Assembly: GCA_005790545.1 (NCBI GenBank)
Contig: SXUL01000086.1
Location: 1-64,000, forward strand
Length of the DNA: 64,000 nucleotides
Direction: 5' to 3'
From: Planctomycetia bacterium
GTDB lineage: Bacteria > Planctomycetota > GCA-002687715
Made by a program: the position numbers and the translations under genes. The notes below the pieces were generated by a model. It had not been told where the DNA came from. It worked only from the letters and a program-made list of their open reading frames with translations, and ran no database searches. Of this stretch, positions 45,525-52,557 are shown one piece after another. Numbering within the stretch: the first letter of the stretch is position 1; each line of letters opens with the position of its first letter.

Positions 45525-47059
45525 GACTTCGCTTCCTCGCACGGGCGCACTTCCACGCGGTTGCCAGCCGTGGCGATGACAATCACGGCCGTTCCTTCGT
45601 CGATGAAGCGCCCATCGCTCACCACATCCACTTCATGGCCGGCGAGGAGCGCGCGGCCGGATGGGCGCAGGGTCGTGAGGGCCTTCCCTTGTGTCCCCAC
45701 AGCGATGGTGACGAAGCCCGTCGGCGTGACGGCACCGAGAGCCGCAGGACTCACTCCGCCTGCAGCCACAGGCTCGAGGATGGGCGGAGCGAGAAAAGCC
45801 TGTCGGAAAAAGGGCAGATGGCGCAGCGCAGGGAAGAGCAAGAGTGCCGCCGTGACGGAAGCGATGAGGCTGATGAGGAAGCGCAGGCCGAAACCGCGCA
45901 CGAGGGCCCAGTCGCCGTCCGAATCGGGAATGGTTTGTTCGAGGAAAGTCTGCCCCGGGAGATGAACCGTGGCGGCGTAGATGGAGAAGAGGATCAAGAG
46001 CACACCGGCGACTCCGGCGACACCGAAGCCGGGGAGGATGAGCAGTTCGACGGCGAGCAGCAGCAAGCCGAGGATCAGGAGCCCGGCGGTGATGAACAGC
46101 GGGGGACCTTCGCCTCCCTGCAGCATGAACCCGGCGATGAAGCAGACCAAGGCCAGCGCACCGGAGAGCCCCATGCCCGGCGTCTTGAACTCGATGGTGA
46201 GGAAGAAGAGTCCGAGGGCGATGAGCAGGATGCCGACGAGCGAATCGCCGAAGCTGAGTCCGAACAGGCTGCGGGGTTCGAGGGCGAGCTTGCGCACCTC
46301 AAGGGGCAGCGTGCAGCCGAGGGCCGTTGCAGCATCCTCGCGCGAGAGCGCTTGTGGGAGGAGCAGTCCGGGAATGCCCACGGTGTTGCCGCCGGAACTG
46401 AGCACGAGTTCCTGCCCCGCAGCCTTCCAGATGGTGGTGGTCGCACCACTCTCCAGAGGGCCGTCGCGGCGGGAAGAGGAGGCTTCGACGAGTCGCGTCC
46501 CGCGTCGATCCTTCAGCAGCAAGAGCTCCCGTTCGGGATGCACCATGGCGTCCAGCAGCGTCAGCGGTGCGAAGGTTCCGTGCGCCGCTGCACTCTTGAC
46601 GATGCGATCCATGCGATCGTTGAGAGCGCGAGCCTCGCCGCTGAAATCGGCAGCACCGCGAGTGCTGATTTCCGCGCTCGGAGCGGCCACCACTTCAGCA
46701 CACGCCATGAGCACGAGGGCAGCCGCGCCATGCGCGTGCTCGGGGACATAGCCGACCACGCGCACAGTCCGCTCACGAAGCGCGAACAAGTCGTCCACGA
46801 CCGCTTCGGCAACTTCGAGCGAACCATGCTGGCTGGTCAGTTCGAGAAAGATGGTCTTTGTGCCATCTGCAAGGAGAGAGTCGCGTTCGCGGCGCCAGGC
46901 CTTGAGGAAGGCCTCATCCAGCGGCATCCCGTTGGGAGCAACAGTGCCCTCAAGGTCTGCGGCAGCGGGCATCGCAATCACGCGCACGGACGCTTGCGCG
47001 GGCAGCAGAACTGCCGCGAGGAGGAGCAGGCCGAGAATGCGCGCGAGGAACCGTGCCAT
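45521..47059 (-). CDS. nfeD: Long NfeD protein with ClpP-class N-terminal domain
   Basis: A 512-residue NfeD1b-type protein. Signal segment (LARILGLLLLAAVLLPAQA), an extracytoplasmic ClpP-like domain (about 30-240), four to six membrane helices (about 240-410) and a C-terminal OB domain (VTIAVGTQGKALTTLRPSGRALLAGHEVDVV in outline). In archaeal and bacterial relatives the ClpP-like part is a Ser-Lys protease that cuts stomatin. Here the segment where SAGAY-type sequence carries the nucleophile reads AHGAAALVLMA, so the serine seems to be missing and the domain may be inactive. It heads the NfeD-NfeD-FloA operon and diverges from cutA, sharing a TATA-rich patch near 47080. Confidence 0.82.
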   Translation of the reverse strand: MARFLARILGLLLLAAVLLPAQASVRVIAMPAAADLEGTVAPNGMPLDEAFLKAWRRERDSLLADGTKTIFLELTSQHGSLEVAEAVVDDLFALRERTVRVVGYVPEHAHGAAALVLMACAEVVAAPSAEISTRGAADFSGEARALNDRMDRIVKSAAAHGTFAPLTLLDAMVHPERELLLLKDRRGTRLVEASSSRRDGPLESGATTTIWKAAGQELVLSSGGNTVGIPGLLLPQALSREDAATALGCTLPLEVRKLALEPRSLFGLSFGDSLVGILLIALGLFFLTIEFKTPGMGLSGALALVCFIAGFMLQGGEGPPLFITAGLLILGLLLLAVELLILPGFGVAGVAGVLLILFSIYAATVHLPGQTFLEQTIPDSDGDWALVRGFGLRFLISLIASVTAALLLFPALRHLPFFRQAFLAPPILEPVAAGGVSPAALGAVTPTGFVTIAVGTQGKALTTLRPSGRALLAGHEVDVVSDGRFIDEGTAVIVIATAGNRVEVRPCEEAKS

Positions 47060-47107
47060 GAGCGCCACTGCCATGCATCCTATACGCTTTCCGGCGAGAG
47101 AGAATGC

Positions 47108-47458
47108 ATGCCCGCAGAGCCGCGCGTCACCTTGAGTCTCACGACCGTCGCGAACGCGGCGGAGGCGGAACGACTTTCACGCGCGCTGGTGGATGAGGGG
47201 TTGGCAGCTTGTGTGACGGCGCTCCCCGGGGCGCGTTCGATCTACCGTTGGCAGGGAAGGGTGGAGGCTACCGAAGAGGTGCTGCTGCTCATCAAGCATC
47301 CGACCAGCGCGACACCACTCCTTGCGCAACGAGTGCGCGAACTGCACGGCTACGAGGTTCCGGAACTCATCCACTTCGAGGCGACGGGCGGGCTCGAGAG
47401 CTATGTCGCGTGGGTTCTGCGTGCCGGCAAAAACGAAGAGAGCCCGCCAACCTCGTGA
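47108..47458 (+). CDS. cutA: Divalent-cation tolerance protein CutA
   Basis: A 116-residue CutA1 protein: a small trimeric ferredoxin-like fold that binds divalent metals such as copper, with a still unclear physiological role. VTLSLTTVANAAEAERLSRALVDEGLAACV, SIYRWQGRVE and VPELIHFEATGG (with the family P-E-[IL]) are the standard signatures. ATG 47108 is preceded by GGCGAGAGAGA. The long ORF that contains it in the track is a shadow of the minus-strand nfeD gene. It diverges from nfeD and converges on rpmG. Confidence 0.92.
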   Translation: MPAEPRVTLSLTTVANAAEAERLSRALVDEGLAACVTALPGARSIYRWQGRVEATEEVLLLIKHPTSATPLLAQRVRELHGYEVPELIHFEATGGLESYVAWVLRAGKNEESPPTS

Positions 47459-47465
47459 GGCGGGC
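47442..47465. terminator. Hairpin at the cutA/rpmG convergence
   Basis: GCCCGCC / GGCGGGC, a 7-bp stem with a 10-base loop, spans the cutA stop codon and the short gap before the end of rpmG. No U tract; termination inferred from position. Confidence 0.38.
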
Positions 47466-47490
47466 GGGCGGCCCTTTCAACGCACCGCGA

Positions 47491-47658
47491 TCACTTCTTC
47501 TTTTCGGTGTGCTTGGTGTGCTTCCGGACGCGCGGGCTGTACTTCATGAGTTCGAGCTTCTTGCCCTTCGACTTCTTGCGCAGCGTGTAGTTGCGGTCGC
47601 CCGTTTCGGAGCACACGAGGAAGATCACTTCATTCTTGTCCTTGGACTTCTTGCCCAT
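47491..47658 (-). CDS. rpmG: 50S ribosomal protein L33, zinc-free form
   Basis: A 55-residue ribosomal protein of the large subunit. MGKKSKDKNEVIFLVCSETG, RNYTLRKKSKGKKLELMKYSPRVRKHTKHTEKKK in outline is the L33 pattern. The four zinc cysteines of the classical form (CxxC and CxxC) are lost: only one cysteine remains, and YCPRCRKHT has become YSPRVRKHT, so this is a C-minus protein. ATG 47658 has AAGGAG six bases upstream; the 13 extra residues in the ORF track are not native. It stands alone between cutA and a secreted-protein gene. Confidence 0.92.
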   Translation of the reverse strand: MGKKSKDKNEVIFLVCSETGDRNYTLRKKSKGKKLELMKYSPRVRKHTKHTEKKK

Positions 47659-47734
47659 GGGGCGCTCCTTCGGGCCATTTGGCCAGCGGTGGCGCATCTT
47701 CTATCAACTGGCCCTGCGTGGTTCAATCAGCGCC

Positions 47735-48976
47735 ATGCGCAACCTCGGTCTTTCCCTCGCCATTCTTGCGGCCTGCTTCACCACGTTGGGCGCTCAGGAC
47801 ATCTCTGATGCCACGGTTCTGGATGCCGTCGCCCGCGGCGCTGCCGTGATTCTCGAAGGTCAGGAGCACTACGACTTCGACAAGGAAGCCGAGGCGCTGA
47901 AGGCCGCACGCTCCGAGAAGAAGGCCGCTACGGGAATCCCCGGCTTCAGCAATGGCGCGGAGTGGCCGTACCAAGGCGTGTACCGCGTGGCATCCGGCGC
48001 ACTGCCTCCGGGGTATCGCGTGGGAGGCAGCTCCATCACGGCCCTCGGGCTGCTCGCGGCACCCGGCTTCGAGAAGGACTCAGCGCGGCAGAAGGCGGTG
48101 CTCGCCGCGACGGAGTTCATCCTCAAGGAACTTGCATCCGAGCCGCTGCTGGCCGAGGGCTTCCTCGGGAACTATGACGTGCGCGGTTGGGGACACGCCT
48201 ACGCCCTCGAGTGGCTTTTGCGCGGGCTCGATGCCAAGGTGTTCACTGGAGACCTCGCCGTGCGCGCGCGGAAGACCGCGGAGAGCCTGGTGAGGATCCT
48301 CGAGCGCACAGAGATCGCTGAATCGGGTGGCTGGAACTACTCACGCCGGGGCGCTGACAAGGCGAGTCCGGCGAGCACCTTCATGACCGCTCCAACCTTG
48401 CAGACGCTCTTTCTTGCGGAAGCGCGCGGGCTGCACGTGCGCGGCGACGTGGTGGAGCGGGCCTTGAAGACACTTGAAGCTGCGCGGCTTCCGAACACGG
48501 CCTTTCAGTACGGGACCGATCCCGCGCGCGCGACCGGCAAGGGCTTCGAGGATGTCGCAGGAGCGTGTGCACGCATGGCGGTTTGCGAATCCACGCTCTT
48601 TCTCGCGGGACGTGGCTCGACGGAGCGCGTGCGTGGAGCCGTCAACGCCTTCTTCACACACTGGGAGTGGCTCGAGAAACGGCGCCAGCAGAATGGGACG
48701 CACATTCCGCCCTACATGATCGCCCCTTACTACTTCCACTACGCACACACCTACTGTGCACAGGCCATCGAGTTGCTGCCGGAGGCGGAGCGAGCGGCAC
48801 TCCGCCAGCAACTCCGTGCTCTCTATTGGAAGACCCGCGAACAGGATGGCAGTTGGAACGACCGTGTGTTCGCCCGCTCGAAGCACTACAGCACGGCCAT
48901 GAGCATCCTGGGATTGATGGCGCCGTCGCTCCCGAAAGTGCCGACCTGGCCTGCCGCAAGCGCGCCCACGAAATGA
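47735..48976 (+). CDS. Secreted helical-toroid protein (prenyltransferase/squalene-cyclase-like fold)
   Basis: A 413-residue exported protein with a signal peptide (LGLSLAILAACFTTLGAQ). The body has repeated hydrophobic helix pairs with aromatic/Gly turns (GWGHAYALEWLLRGL, SGGWNYSRRG, YYFHYAHTYCAQAIELL, QDGSWNDRVFARSKHYSTAMSILGL). They resemble the alpha/alpha toroid of terpene cyclases and prenyltransferases found in many planctomycete secreted proteins of unknown job. The aspartate-rich cyclase motif is not seen, so enzymatic activity is not claimed. It is not clearly linked to its neighbours. A strong bidirectional hairpin follows, before the convergent tRNA gene. Confidence 0.6.
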   Translation: MRNLGLSLAILAACFTTLGAQDISDATVLDAVARGAAVILEGQEHYDFDKEAEALKAARSEKKAATGIPGFSNGAEWPYQGVYRVASGALPPGYRVGGSSITALGLLAAPGFEKDSARQKAVLAATEFILKELASEPLLAEGFLGNYDVRGWGHAYALEWLLRGLDAKVFTGDLAVRARKTAESLVRILERTEIAESGGWNYSRRGADKASPASTFMTAPTLQTLFLAEARGLHVRGDVVERALKTLEAARLPNTAFQYGTDPARATGKGFEDVAGACARMAVCESTLFLAGRGSTERVRGAVNAFFTHWEWLEKRRQQNGTHIPPYMIAPYYFHYAHTYCAQAIELLPEAERAALRQQLRALYWKTREQDGSWNDRVFARSKHYSTAMSILGLMAPSLPKVPTWPAASAPTK

Positions 48977-48978
48977 AG

Positions 48979-49010
48979 TGACCCGCGTCACCTTGCGGTG
49001 CCGCGGGTCA
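48979..49010. terminator. Bidirectional terminator-like hairpin
   Basis: TGACCCGCG / CGCGGGTCA with an inner CACC-TTGC-GGTG extension sits between the toroid-protein gene and the convergent tRNA-Ala gene. No clear U tract, but the stem is long and very GC-rich. Confidence 0.55.
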
Positions 49011-49021
49011 TCTTGCCGGGA

Positions 49022-49094
49022 TGGAGGATAGGGGAGTTGAACCCCTGACCCCCACAATGCCATTGTGGTGCTCTCCCAACTGAGCTAATCCCCC
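49022..49094 (-). tRNA. tRNA-Ala (anticodon GGC)
   Basis: A 73-nt cloverleaf on the minus strand. Acceptor GGGGGAT pairs with ATCCTCC including G3-U70, the identity pair for alanine. The D arm is AGCTCAGTTGGGAGAGC, the anticodon stem CCACA/TGTGG encloses ATGGCAT with anticodon GGC, and the T arm GGGGTTCAACTCCCC is canonical. Discriminator A; CCA is not encoded. It reads GCC codons, heavily used in this GC-rich genome. Confidence 0.97.
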
Positions 49095-49183
49095 AGCTTT
49101 TGAAGCGCGCGCATCGTACTCGGGGCGAAGCCTGCTTCAAGCGCGGGCGAGGCGCAGGATGGCACGGCTAGACTTCGCGCGCC

Positions 49184-50191
49184 ATGTCACGCACGCGCCA
49201 CGCAGCCAGTGCTTCCGCGTCCCGCGTGCTCCTTGCGCTCATTCTCGGGATAGTCCTGCTGGGCGGTGCGCTCGTCCTCGCAGCCCGCGTTGGCCCCACG
49301 TCTCTCGATTTTCAGAAGGCACTCGAGGATCAGGCCTCCACGGATCACGCGAAGCTCTTCGAACTCCGCTTGCCGCGAGCGGCCGCGGCCGCGCTCACCG
49401 GGGCGGCCCTCACTCTCGCGGGCGTCGTCTTTCAGGCGCTCTTCCGCAACCCGCTCGCTTCGCCCTATGTTCTTGGCGTGAGCAGTGGAGGAGCGTTTGT
49501 GGCCGTGCTCGCTTTCAGTGCGGGCGCAGCGTTCGTGGAGCCCTTCGCATTTCTCGGTGCGCTGCTGGCTCTTCTGCTCGCGCTGCTCATCGGACGCGCC
49601 GCGGGGGGGACGAGCGATGCCCTGCTGCTCGCGGGTGTGGTCATCAATGCGCTCTTCAGTGCCGCGATCCTGCTGGTGAACGTGTTGGTGGAACCGCGGA
49701 ACCAGGAACGCATCCTGCGCTGGATGGTGGGTGGCTTCGAACAGCGCTACGAAGCGCTGGAACTCATGGTTGCCGCTGTGTCCGTACTGCTGGCGGCGGG
49801 CCTGCATTTCTTCCGGGCGCGGGAACTGGATCTTCTTTCGCTGGGTGAGGGGCTGGCCGCGGAAGCTGGCGTGGATGTGCAGCGCGTGCGCCGCGAACAG
49901 CTCGTGGCTGGCACTCTGCTGGCGGCAACGGCGGTGGCCCTCGCTGGTCCCATCGGCTTCGTTGGATTGCTGGTGCCACATCTCCTGCGGGGTGTGGTCG
50001 GGCCGGACCACCGGCTCCTGCTCGCCGCGGGCATCGGTGCCGGAGCCGCGTTTCTCGTGTCCGTGGATGTGGCTGCGCAGGTCACCCTCGCAGTGCCACT
50101 GCCTGCGGGTGTCGTGACAGCACTTCTCGGAGGGCCGCTCTTCCTGCTCGTGTTCGTGCAGCGCCGCGCGCGGCGGGGGCTCGACGCATGA
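49184..50191 (+). CDS. FecCD/BtuC-family ABC importer permease
   Basis: A 335-residue permease with about nine to ten membrane helices, of the type that imports ferric siderophores, haem or cobalamin. RLPRAAAAALTGAALTLAGVVFQALFRNPLASPYVLGVSSGGAF is, in parts, the family hallmark (RLPR, NPLA-P-LG-SGA). GPIGFVGLLVPHLLRGVVGPDHR contains the coupling-helix signature. The ATPase gene overlaps its stop (ATGA). No periplasmic binding protein or TonB receptor is nearby, and no cobalamin riboswitch is visible upstream, so the ligand is undetermined. Confidence 0.88.
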   Translation: MSRTRHAASASASRVLLALILGIVLLGGALVLAARVGPTSLDFQKALEDQASTDHAKLFELRLPRAAAAALTGAALTLAGVVFQALFRNPLASPYVLGVSSGGAFVAVLAFSAGAAFVEPFAFLGALLALLLALLIGRAAGGTSDALLLAGVVINALFSAAILLVNVLVEPRNQERILRWMVGGFEQRYEALELMVAAVSVLLAAGLHFFRARELDLLSLGEGLAAEAGVDVQRVRREQLVAGTLLAATAVALAGPIGFVGLLVPHLLRGVVGPDHRLLLAAGIGAGAAFLVSVDVAAQVTLAVPLPAGVVTALLGGPLFLLVFVQRRARRGLDA

Positions 50192-50982
50192 CGGAACTCC
50201 GCGTTGCAGACGTCGGATTCGACCGCGACGGGCGCACGGTGCTCGCCGGGGTCGAGTGCGTGGCGCGTTCCGGAACGCTCACCGTCATCGCCGGTCCCAA
50301 TGGAGCGGGGAAGAGCACGTTGCTGAAGCTCTGTGCCGGTCTGTTGCGACCCTCGACAGGCGAGGTGCTCCTCGATGGAGCGCAGCTCGCGTCGCTTCCG
50401 TCGCGTGAACGCGCGCGGCGTGTTGCTCATCTCGCGCAGTCCGGTGTCACCACAGGGCCCTTCACCGTGCGCGAACTCCTGCTGCAACAGCGTTACGCAC
50501 ATCAGGGGTTCTGGCCCTTTGCGACGCAACAGGATGAAATCGCGTGCGAGGGCATGTTGCGTGAAGCGGAGCTCGGAAAGCTTGCCGACCGGAAGCCCTC
50601 AGAGCTTTCCGGTGGTGAGCGCCAGCGGCTCGCCCTCGCTCTTGCCATGGTGCGCGACCCCGAGGTGCTCTTGCTCGACGAACCGGCTGCGGCGCTCGAC
50701 GTGGCCCATCAAGTGACGACCTTCCGCCGCCTCAGAGACTTGGCCGATCGTGGCAAGACCGTGGTCGTCGTGAGTCACGACCTCAATCTTGCGGCAGCGG
50801 TTGCGGATGCCATGTTGATTCTGGTTGCGGGCCGCGTGGCCGTTGCCGGAACGCCAGCCGAGGTGCTGCGCCAGGATGTGCTCGAACGCTGCTTCGGTGT
50901 GGAGTTCACGGAGTGGAAGCTTGCGGGGTTGCCGTTTCCTCTCCAGTTGCCCCTGCCGCCGTTCCGAGCCGCGCGGCACTGA
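50188..50982 (+). CDS. FecE/BtuD-family ABC importer ATPase
   Basis: A 264-residue ATPase that pairs with the upstream permease. Walker A GPNGAGKSTLL, Q-loop HLAQSGVTTGPFTVRELLLQQRY in outline, signature LSGGERQRLALALAM, Walker B VLLLDEPAAALD and H-loop VSHDLNLAAAVADAM are intact. The VREL and SHDLN wording is typical of siderophore/cobalamin importers. It starts inside the permease stop codon. The last 77 bases overlap the 3' end of the GH57 gene on the opposite strand, an unusually long tail-to-tail overlap. Confidence 0.9.
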   Translation: MTELRVADVGFDRDGRTVLAGVECVARSGTLTVIAGPNGAGKSTLLKLCAGLLRPSTGEVLLDGAQLASLPSRERARRVAHLAQSGVTTGPFTVRELLLQQRYAHQGFWPFATQQDEIACEGMLREAELGKLADRKPSELSGGERQRLALALAMVRDPEVLLLDEPAAALDVAHQVTTFRRLRDLADRGKTVVVVSHDLNLAAAVADAMLILVAGRVAVAGTPAEVLRQDVLERCFGVEFTEWKLAGLPFPLQLPLPPFRAARH

Positions 50983-52555
50983 GCGCCACGCTGCCATCGG
51001 AGGTGGCACGGAGCCCGGGGAAGAGTGCATCTTCGCGGGCGAGTTCGCGGAACCATTCCGAGTTCTCGAGACCTGGCTGCGCCATACCCTCGATCAGCCC
51101 GAGGATGCGTGCCACATGCGTACACACGCGCTGGCGTGCGTAGTGATCAGATGTGCCCTTGGTGATGATGAAGGCCCAATCGGAAGACTGCAGCAGCAGC
51201 AATTCGCGGACGAGCTGGTCCTTTTGTGCAGCGGGAGTCTCTGCATGCGCTTGGTCGAGTGCCCGTGCCACCTGCACCTCGAGTTCCTGCTGTTGCCGGA
51301 GCACCCATGCATTGGCGTCGTTCAGCCAGACCTTCAGGTAGCCGTCCTCACCCCATGTGCAGAGGGGTGGATCAGCCACGGCGAAGGGCCGTGCTTCCGT
51401 GATGAGCGTGGCGGGCAGCGCGAAAGGTGCCGCGCCGACTCCTGCCGCTGACTGACGGAAGAGTTCCTCGAGGAACCAGGGGCCTTCGTACCACCAGTGT
51501 CCGTAAAGCTCCATGTCGAAGGGTGCTGTGAGGACTGCGCCATCAATGCCCGTCGCATCCTCGCCGCGGCGTGTGAGGAAGTGCCGCGCGTGCTCCACGG
51601 TGCGTGCGCGCGCGTGCTCCACATTCCACGGAGCCTTCTCGTGCAGCGGCACCTTCCCGGTCACGCGGTGATACTTGAAGCCGAGATTGCGACGCACACC
51701 GTCGCGCTTGAGAAAACGGCGTACATACGCCCAGGGCCCGTCGTAGCCGAGATCGCGATAGAGCTCTCGATACTCAGGATCGCCGGGGTAGCCCACTTCA
51801 TGGGCCCACACCTGACGCGAGGCTTCGGGATCGCGCGCGAAGGCGATCACTCCCGCCGGTAATTCCAGTGGGCGGCGATGATCGTGCGGGACCGGCGGCC
51901 AAGCGTCGGCAATGGCATGGGTTTCGAGGACGGTCCACTGGATGCCGTGCTCTGCAAGCAGGCGATCGAGGCCCGGCTCGAAGGCGCACTCCGGCAGCCA
52001 GAAGCCTTGCGGCGCAGCTCCGAAGACTTCCTCGAAGAGTCGGCAGCCGAGGGCCACTTGGCGTCTGCGCGCGGCCGCGGTGGCGACCAGCGGCAGCACC
52101 GCATGGGTGGCGGCCGAAGCCATGGCCGCGATGCGGCCCTCCCGCACGTGTGCAGCAAAGAGTGCCGGCAGGTCGCCGTCCGCGCTGCGCCAGATTTCAC
52201 GACACTCTTCCGCGCGTTCGAGATAGTGGCGCGCGGCTGCGGCCTCGGGCACAGAGCCCTTGAGGCGACGCACCTCAAGGCTCGCCAGTTTGAGCCGCGT
52301 GGTGAGGTGCTCACCGATCTTCCTCCGCAGCGAGGGTGCGCGAAGCATTTCGAGCAGGGGCGGGGTGAGTCCGACCACGCAGGGTGTCGGAATCGCATCA
52401 TCTGCGAGGCGCTGGAAAACAGACAGCAACGGAAGATAGGTGCCGCTCACCGCCTCGAAGAGCCAGTCCTCTTCGAGGAACTCTGGATGAGCCGGCATGT
52501 GCACCCATGGGAGGTGCCCGTGCAGCACGAGCAGCGTGCGTGCGGGACGGAGCAT
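50906..52555 (-). CDS. GH57 family 1,4-alpha-glucan branching enzyme
   Basis: A 549-residue GH57 (beta/alpha)7-barrel enzyme. LLVLHGHLPWVHMP opens the catalytic domain. The nucleophile is Glu189 in GFWLPECAFEPGLDRLL, and the acid/base is Asp347 in TAPFDMELYGHWWYEGP. The following helical region (RPFAVADPPLCTWGEDGYLKVWLNDANAWV in outline) is the branching-enzyme C-terminal domain. The enzyme makes alpha-1,6 branches in glycogen. Start ATG 52555 is set by its position 2 bases after the glgA stop, so the two form a glycogen operon; the ORF-track N-terminal extension lies inside glgA. The tail overlaps the ABC ATPase gene. Confidence 0.88.
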   Translation of the reverse strand: MLRPARTLLVLHGHLPWVHMPAHPEFLEEDWLFEAVSGTYLPLLSVFQRLADDAIPTPCVVGLTPPLLEMLRAPSLRRKIGEHLTTRLKLASLEVRRLKGSVPEAAAARHYLERAEECREIWRSADGDLPALFAAHVREGRIAAMASAATHAVLPLVATAAARRRQVALGCRLFEEVFGAAPQGFWLPECAFEPGLDRLLAEHGIQWTVLETHAIADAWPPVPHDHRRPLELPAGVIAFARDPEASRQVWAHEVGYPGDPEYRELYRDLGYDGPWAYVRRFLKRDGVRRNLGFKYHRVTGKVPLHEKAPWNVEHARARTVEHARHFLTRRGEDATGIDGAVLTAPFDMELYGHWWYEGPWFLEELFRQSAAGVGAAPFALPATLITEARPFAVADPPLCTWGEDGYLKVWLNDANAWVLRQQQELEVQVARALDQAHAETPAAQKDQLVRELLLLQSSDWAFIITKGTSDHYARQRVCTHVARILGLIEGMAQPGLENSEWFRELAREDALFPGLRATSDGSVALSAARLGTAAGATGEETATPQASTP

Positions 52556-52557
52556 TC

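Noticed and set aside
45635-47107. Long plus-strand ORF joined to cutA
   Set aside because: Only the last 116 residues (from ATG 47108) are CutA; the rest is the antisense of nfeD.
49095-49183. Possible cobalamin riboswitch before the BtuC-like gene
   Set aside because: The 89-base leader lacks the conserved B12-box and is too short.
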